From Aradus depressus (Eukaryota; Arthropoda; Insecta; Hemiptera; Aradidae), in contig OY759217.1 of NCBI GenBank assembly GCA_963662175.1, forward strand, positions 11,782,562 through 11,846,561: DNA of 64,000 nt. Reading direction: 5' to 3'. The position numbers were made by a program, and so were the translations under genes. This document shows positions 47,001 to 56,000 of this stretch, one piece after another. How positions within the stretch are numbered: position 1 is the first letter of the stretch; each line of letters begins with the position of its first letter. The notes under the pieces are model-generated. The model made no database searches, was not told the DNA's origin, and saw nothing but the letters and a program-made list of their open reading frames with translations.

Positions 47001-50000
47001 ATACATGAAATGATTCAGTTCGTAACAATATTCTCAATCATCCCTGCCTTTTACATAAGCCTGCGTCAATGAAGGAGCGCACTGGTAATAGGCGATATAA
47101 TCTCTTACTTAAAGACATGAGTCGCAAACACAGAACTTTTACTTATCTTTAGCCAATAATTCAGTAAATAATTTCACATCTGAAACATGATGTTACTGGA
47201 ATAAAACAAATAAAAAAAATGAATTGTACAACATTTATAATGATTAATTCTACAAAAAAAAGGACGTACATATAGTGTACCGGTTTCGGCTTACGCCATC
47301 GTCAGGACAAAGTTCGACATTAACATTCAAGTTTCCAATGTTGGCATATTTATACAATTCTGATATGAGCTGAAGCTCCTGAACAGCAATCCCATTCCCT
47401 CAAAAAACGAGGTTCGCTACCCAGGCCTCATACTTGACAAACGTATGATGTTCTTCACACCAGACTGAAAAAACAGGAAATGAACAGACTATACGAACTG
47501 TTACAAAGACTACTGGGCAAATTTAACTTTGAGAACGAAACGACTAATGTATACTGAAACCTATATGGACTATGGGGTTCTGTCAAAGCTCTTCAGCGCG
47601 TTCAATCCTAGCAATCCAAAATCCTTTGTACAATAATCAATGCACCTTATTATGCCTCCAACAAAACCCTTCACACTGATCTCAATATTCCCTTTGTCAT
47701 CGAATTAGCTAAATCCAAGCAAAAAAAATTGTTTTCCTACTGTAGTATCCACATTAATCCTCTAGTCCGTACCCTTCTTTCTGCCACACTTCCCTAACGA
47801 CGCCTTGATCTCTCAGATCAGGCAGTGACAGTGATTAGCCATAAATGAGTGCGACTCAGTGTCCAGGGAGTGCCTGTCACAACTGGGTGATTTCTCCTCT
47901 CTGAACATTTTGACATTGCCATTTTTTTATACCTTAGCACATTTGCTTGTATATTTTTTTTATACTGTTGTAAATACCTCTTTGTAAATAAATAAAGCTG
48001 AAAATGTGACTCCCCTTCCTGAAGGGAAGCCCTGTTGTCCTAACACGAAAATCTAACTGTGGAATATTTGGGTTTGAACATAAAGTTTAAAAAGTAATAG
48101 CAATGTGAACACTTTTTTTTAAACTTTATGTTTTTTTTTTTTTTGTTTTTTTTTATTATTTACAACTACATATATACAATATATAATAAGTAAATGTGAT
48201 ACATAATAAATAAATGTCTTGGAATTTGAAGGAGAAATCATTCAATAATGACACTCCAATGTCTTGTTAATACGGATAAGAGAAATTAAAATATACTTTA
48301 ACAAATAAAAAATAAATAGTTAAATGATAAAGAAACATGAAACGTTTGTAGATGACGTGTGACTTCAGTGTGACTTCAATGCACTAGTAGGTCTCGAGGC
48401 CATTGCCGCCTCAGTCTCCGAACATGAACATTAGGAAGGGTTCTTGTGGCAAGTCCGCGGACTAAAGGATTAGGGTGAAAGGAAAGGGTAGAGTGGAATT
48501 TTCTGAAGCGGGATTTAATTACATCCCTCACAAAGGGAATCTGCAGATCATTGTGAAGGATTTGAGACGTAGAATGGAGCGTTTGTGATTTTACGAAGGA
48601 TACGGGATTGTAAGGTTTGGATTCTATAAGAATTCGAAGGTTTAGTTGAGCCCCAGAGTTCAGCTCCATACGTCCATATTGGCTTCAGTAATTGGTTGTA
48701 AATGAGTCTTTTATTACTTAATGTAAGTTTCGATCTGTTGTCTAAAAGTCGTAATAAGAGTTTAAAGAGGAAATTTCAATTATATTTGTCCCTTAGGACA
48801 ACAGGATTTCGTAAATGTTACTGTTTAACATTGTGATGATGATGAGCCGAAAGCGCACACTACATTAATATATATTTCTTCTGGAATTAGACATTATAAA
48901 TGTCCAGCAAGCTCTTTGCTTTTATTTGTTTTTCGTGTTTTTACTAAAGCGCCTCAGATCGCGAACATGCATTCAGACATTAATGGAATAACCTGGCGCG
49001 GTGGGGAACCTATGACATTATACTTGTACTACTATAGCTGAGATAACTGATGTAGAACTATGTTACCAGGAGGCTGATACTCCAGGAAGTGTAGTGCCTT
49101 CTCAGCCTCTCGAGTTTCGTCGAAGAGCCGCTTCTGTCTGGCGGCCGGGACAGGCTTTGCAGCCTCCCACACTTCCAGCCAGGTGTTCCCAGGCAGCGTC
49201 ATCCGGGCACTCAGCTTGCCTACAAATCAAACAGAGAAAACTTAGTTTGTACTGAACAGCTAAGATACCATAATGAACAGAAAAAAATACAGAAGTGGCT
49301 ACAACAACATTTCTTAAATCTATTTTTCTAAAGAGGGTGCCGGTAGCTGAGTGGTATGCGTGCTTCCTTACTGAGCTCAGCACTTAGTTTATTTTATCTG
49401 GGAGGTAAAATAAACGTAACCCCGCCGTCATTCGGTTGAGACGTTAAGCGATGGTCCCGAGCCTGTGCAATGTCAGGTACTCGTTAATGATCCCTCCTAC
49501 CCTAGGTGTGTTATCACTATTATGAGACAGGGAAGAACAAATTTCAGATCAAACCAAATTCCAAGCCCTTTCCTTATCTCATATATAAGAATGGTTCGCA
49601 CTCAGCACACTTTATATCTAAACCTCACGATGTAATGCTGTAACCAGTGCTCTATGTTAAAACATAGTGAAATAGACAATGAGATTGTTTTATTTATTAA
49701 GTTAAGTTTCCGCAATATGTCCACGTTCCTCAACTTATACAATAGTTTTTTGCGATTGCGGAGTAAAATCAAAGATTAGTTATTATGACTCATGCTCGGC
49801 TTTGACTACAACGTCCATATCACCTACTACCAGAGCGCCATTTCGTCATTCTGATGGACACGAGCCCATCTGTAATATGGGAGTCCTAAATTTTGCCTAC
49901 CCTAAATTCTTATTCACCTCGGGACCATCGCTTAACGTCTCATCCGAAGGACGGTGCGCTTAAGTTTACTTTACCTCCCAGATAAAATTAACTAAGGGCC

Positions 50001-53000
50001 TCGGCCGGTTTTCGAACCCGCAAATTTGAACTCAGTAAGCAAGCACGCATACCACTGAGCTATCGGCGCCCTCAATCAAAGTGTATATATTCATTGTTTA
50101 ACAATTGTTAATTGTGTAAGATTTTGAATTAATAATAAAAAATTTGGCAGCTATATTGTTCTGTTCATTTTTTGAATTTAAAACATACTTAAACCAAAGA
50201 TGTCACGGGAAGTACTCCCATCGTCAGTTTATCATTAGTTTGAAGCGTGTATATTTCTTATATATATACATATTTTTTTTTATTAATGTTGTCGATCCAT
50301 TTTATTATTGATGGAGACTTGTTTTATGAGTCGACATATTTCATCTGTCTAGACATTATTATTATCTAAACCTGACTAGGATTCTAGAATTTTAGAGAAA
50401 TGCGATTGCGTAGTAAAATTAAAATATATTTTCATTGTTTAACAATCGTTAGGTTGTGTAAAGAGATTTTAATATACAATATTATATTTGGCAGCGATAT
50501 TGTTCTCCCATTCATTTATTGAGTTTAAACATACTTAAACCAAAGATGTGCCGGGAAATTCTCCCATCATCAGTATCTCATTCATTTGTAGTTTTTATTT
50601 AAGTTGTTGGTTCATTTTATTATTTGTGGAGACTTGTTTCATGAGTTGACATATTTGGTCAGTCTAGACATTATTGTTACCAAATATGTCGACTCATAAA
50701 ACATGTCTCCGTCAATAATAAAAAGGACCATCATAAATATTTAAACGGAAAGTATACATAGCATATACAGAAACTACAAATTAATGAGATACTGATTATA
50801 CTGTTTTATTTTTTGGGGATTCGCGGCGCACTACCAGCGCACTCTCTGCGGAGCGCAGTTTAAGAAACACTTCAACAAGGTAAGATTCAATTATATGGAC
50901 CAGGAGAGGATTTAATCCATTCGGTTTCTCAGCAACTCACTTTTTGAATGAAGACTCGAATGGATTCAAGAGATAGAAAAAAGTGGCAACATGTAGATAG
51001 CTCATTCTTACTGACCCACTTAGAAGTAGCCCAAATAAGAAAACATAATATATGATCATTTGTTCTGAGCTAAATGTTACCTTTTCTCTGTCCATATTCA
51101 TCGAAGCCTTCTTCCTCGACCCAGTCCCTGGGAGAGTACCACCGGATGAAGTCTTCTATCACAGCTCCCGGGTTGGCAGCCTAGCAAAGAACAAATTCAA
51201 CATCAATGAAGATCAGATTGAAGGAAGAAGAATATTTTCTTGTTATCAAATTAATTTTGTATATTAGGTTAGTTAGTCAATTATTATGATTCATGCCCGG
51301 GCTTTAACTACGAGGTCATGTAGCCTACTACCAGAGAGCGCTCTTTCGTCGCCTTGGTGGACATGAGCCCGACTCTTCTCTGAGAATCCGAAATGTTGCC
51401 TATCCAGGTTTATTCATCTAGGGTCTTTAATGAGTACCTGACATCGTACAGACTCGGGAACATCGCTTCACGTCCCGACCGAAGGACTGCTCACCTCCCA
51501 AATAAAAACCTAAGAGCCTCAGCCGGGTTTCGAACCCGCGATCTTGAGCTCAGTACGCTACTTCTGAACTAAGGGCGCCCTCGGATTTTTGATGGTTATA
51601 CATATTTAACTTTGTCATAACTTGCAGTTGAATAGATTCAGTAGTTGCCAAGATATCAGAGGGGGACTGAAAGACAGACGTTAGACACAGGCTACCTATA
51701 AGGGTATCGTTTCAAGTTCTTTAATATCCGCAATAATAACAAAAAATAAATGATTAACCTTTCGCTTGCGACAATAATTATGTAGTTATTATGACATGTC
51801 CGGGCTTGAACTACAAGATAATATCGCCTACTACCAAAGCGCTCTTGTGAGCTTGAGCCCGACTCTGCAGTGAGAGTTCTAAATTTAGCCTGCCCTAAAT
51901 TATTATTCACCTAGGATAGAGATCTTTAACGAGTATCTGACATCGCTTGACGTCCTTCAGAAGGACGGCGTGCTTAAGGTCAATTTTACCTCCCAGATAA
52001 AATAAACTAAGGGCCTCGGCTGGGTTTTGAATCCGCGATCTAGAGCTTAGTAAGCAAGCACGCATACCACTGACCTACCGGCGCCCCTACGACAATACTT
52101 ATTATTCTCTTCGTCAATAATTTTTTTTTTTCCTATGATGAGGTTTATTTGGTATATCTACAATCAGTTATAATATAACTATAGGTAAATTTGATAACAG
52201 TGAGAATAATTTTAGCAATAATAAATGATTCATACATTCTCAAGATGGTACATAGATGATACATGGCAAATGTAATTTGGAACTATACTTTTTTTTAATT
52301 TTTTTTTTACAGTAATGCTACCAAAACTATATTCGGTTCATTGTAAGCTGACCAAAAATAAGATGGAAAGTAGGCTCTCACAGTATACTTTCCCAAAAAT
52401 CTAAGCCGGCTATTCTTGTTTACTTTGCAGTGAGTTTGGCTGTGTCAACCTCTAACTGAACCCTGTATACACACATATTTTCCTCACCTTGAAAGACTCC
52501 ATGTCTGATAGGAGAGATGCACTCATGATCTTGGCTCGCATCTGAGACCCCTCTGCATCAGCTCCCAGCTGTATCAGCACCTGGGCGTCTTCCTCCACCT
52601 CGTCCTCTGTCTTGGGGGTAACGCCCTGCATATGTCAGATATAGAAGCATTAGATGCAGATCTAAGCTACACAATATCGTGGTGACTGTAATAATAATAA
52701 TAATAATTTCCGTTGTAATGTATAATGCATTATTAGTAAAATTATTGTCATCGAATTAGCTTCCAAATTATATATACATGTCACTATTACTGTCGGAAAA
52801 CGGTTATTGTCAACAATAGCTTTTAAAGTCAACATTAATCAAGGCCTCGGGTTAAAGTCGGCAATTTTAACATTAATTGCCACAGTCTTATTACCTAGTG
52901 TCGACATTAGCTGGATTAAGTTGTTAAATTCGGAAAACACAAGCCAAGGAAGGTCGACATAAACCGCCAACCGGCTATTGTCGGAAATTATTATTTATTG

Positions 53001-56000
53001 TGGAACCACAAATAAACGAAAAATTGTTTTTTTTTACTATATGACTTCTATATAATTTAAAAAAAAAATCCTTTACACGACAGATTAATCTGTTTTCATT
53101 GTCCTTAGACCTTTGTAATCTTATTAATATCAGCAAATTTAAGCGACCATACTGCTCAGGACAGCGACCACTGGTCACAGGGCCACCTGTAGCATTAGAT
53201 CTTAAAATTACCATTCAAATTTAGACCATTACTTCTCCAGAAGTCTAGACTAGACAGATTTTACACTGTGAGTCAGTAAACTAGCGAATAAATCGTAACG
53301 GTGATTTAAGTTTAGAGACCAAGATGCTATTGAATATCTTGGAACAGACACTGAACACAAATAATAACAATAAAATCATAAATGGTTGCTTTGTCTCGAG
53401 GTAACAATGATTTGTTAAGAGACTCGTGAAGACAAAGAAGGTCCGGGAGGTGAACGGCCTCCATAGATGAGTTCTTGTTAGAGCATCACAACCAGAAGAG
53501 CACAACGACTGAATCGACTATCCTGGCTGAACTCAGCATGAGGATTAGAACACACAAAACTTACACAGGTGAACAAAATACACAACAAATAAATATCATA
53601 TTTGCGATCGTATTTTCAACAATAAAACGTACAGCAAGTTCATTAAAACGATAGACCGTTGCCCGTCATAATTAAGGAAAAGAAAATACTTTTTCATTTG
53701 GATCAGTACTACAATATGTACTATACACAAATTGTAAAATGAAACATGGAAATTAAAAGTCTTGGTATAGTCTCGGCTGGCCGAAATTATAGTGGACCGC
53801 TCCAGAGGAGGCTGACCTTCGGGTAAGTTCGAGGTGTTTCACGATATGAGCTACAAAAAGTGCAACACCCAGTTCCTGATAGATATGGGTACTCCTGATA
53901 AACCAGGGTGCGTTCACAGATGTTCCATGGATCTTGTTTGAAATTATTTGTAATCTTGTTATGTTGGTATGGTTAGTGCAGAAACATATGGTGCAGAGTG
54001 AAAATATTAGTTAGTGTTTTGTATAGTAAAGGTGCGCATGAGTGTTTGAGTGGTGTATTCCTGTTTATGAATGAGTAGATGAACCTGAGTCGTGCGTCAA
54101 GGTGCACTCCGAAAAAGCGCACACCCTTTAAAACTTTAGGATTCTATAGAGTTGAAAGTTGATTGATTTGCTTCCTTCTGAGGTGTTCTAGCGAGAAACG
54201 GCTTCGCACTAGTCTTCCTACCGTTCAGATGGAGCTTCCATTATCAAAACCATTAAAAAATTTCATTCATCTGGTTTTAGAGTCGATGGAAGCTCCTAGC
54301 ACTTCGTTTTGACAGAGAATCTGTGTGTCGTGAGCATATGTCCCCAGGGCTCAAGAGAATGGTTTTGGCATATATTTATATAGATTAAGCAGTTTTCAAA
54401 AGAAAGTTTGATCTTATGACCCGAGTCAACCGGGAATCGGATCCAAATCCCTAGCGCAAATCTCCACTATCATTAATTTGAGCCATTTAGTATTTTAAGT
54501 TCCATAATAACTCAGTTATTTCCGCATATTTCATATTAGATTAAAAATTAAATTACTGTTCATCTCCCCTTTATATTAACCTACTGATAATATTCAAATT
54601 ATTTTAAAACAAAATTTGATGGGCGTAACACAACTAGTTTGTAATAAAAATATGATATACAACTAAAGAATCAAAATCCTGAGATCCAGAAATCTCGAAT
54701 TTTCAAAAATTCTCCCAACTATCCAATGTTTTTATATACCTGAGTAACAGGAAGATAGAGGGGATGTCCTGAGTTGATTAGTCTGAGGCTGCCGTGAGGC
54801 CGGAGGCGGCCTACGGGGGTATTCCATGGGGCGTGTCGCACCTCCTCCACCGCCTCGTCGCAGTCGAAAAACTCATCTTCTGACTCTTCTGAAAGACAAT
54901 ACAAGGACGATAAGACATGAAAAGTGGACTTCAGGGGACATTGGTTCTTCTGGTCAAAAAAAATACTGATCGTATTTCACACATTTTATTCCGGCAGATA
55001 AGATGCAACATTTTTTTAAATACAACAATTTAAACAGGCAAAATGAATAAATAAAATAAAACTTTGTAATAAATAAATAAATAAACTTCTGAAAAATTAA
55101 CACTTTAAAATTTCATATGTTAGGGCGGATACGTTTCTCCTGTTTTTCTGAGCCACAAGTGGCCACCGATTTAAATCGTTAATTTTTTTAGTTTATTTGT
55201 TATTATACACTTTTATTTATTAATTTTACCCTTTTTAATTAAAAGTTTAAATTGTTTTATCAAATAGTCTGATGATGAGGGCAACCAACCTCGAAAGCCG
55301 GCCAGCACAAAATAGTAAAATCTGTGAAAGGTCAGACTACGTTTTTATTATGCAATTTATAGAATAATATAATGGGCAATATCCCAAAAATGTAACAAAG
55401 CTCCCAAACATTTACAGGGAGAACATCGTTCCTTCATATTCCGTATAGATGGCATTAGTGCTCCCAATTTCTAGATTAATGATGTGGAAAATGCCTTTAA
55501 AGAAGCTCGAGGCTTGAGCCGGGCCTCTCGAGAAATAAACATTTCATTTTTTTATTTTTTGTTCTCAAGGAGGATATTATAAGGTTGGAGCTACAAAAAC
55601 TTAAGCCTCGAGAGCTCAGTTAGGGGCCCAAGCCTTGAACACCACAACAAGTCTTGTTTTTACACCAACCAAGAAAGGCAATAATTAGTAGACAAAACAA
55701 ATCAATAAAACTCACCAGAATCTTTTTGTGAGAGTGGAGCCTTTTCGCGTTTTTGCTTCCTCTCAATGCAGCAGTTAATCATCTGAAAATAAATTGAATG
55801 GTTTATCACATCAGTGAAAGAGATAAAAAAGATAGGATTTAAATTATGATAGTCCTCTAGATATATTATACTGAAGAGATCCTGCCTAGTACAAACTAGA
55901 TATCTATCACATTAACAATGTAAAGAAATAAAAGATAAGACATAAGGATAATACACAAGTTGTGAGAAAAATAAAATAGCGTATTTCAAAAATATACTTT

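Noticed and set aside
52785..52990. Possible MITE with GTCGG-type ends
   Set aside because: TATTGTC(A/G)(A/G) repeats are direct rather than inverted, and no clear border or duplication was found.
53281..53505. Minus ORF with Cys near the N-terminus
   Set aside because: Intronic, no splice context in frame with Rab3GAP1 and no recognisable motif.
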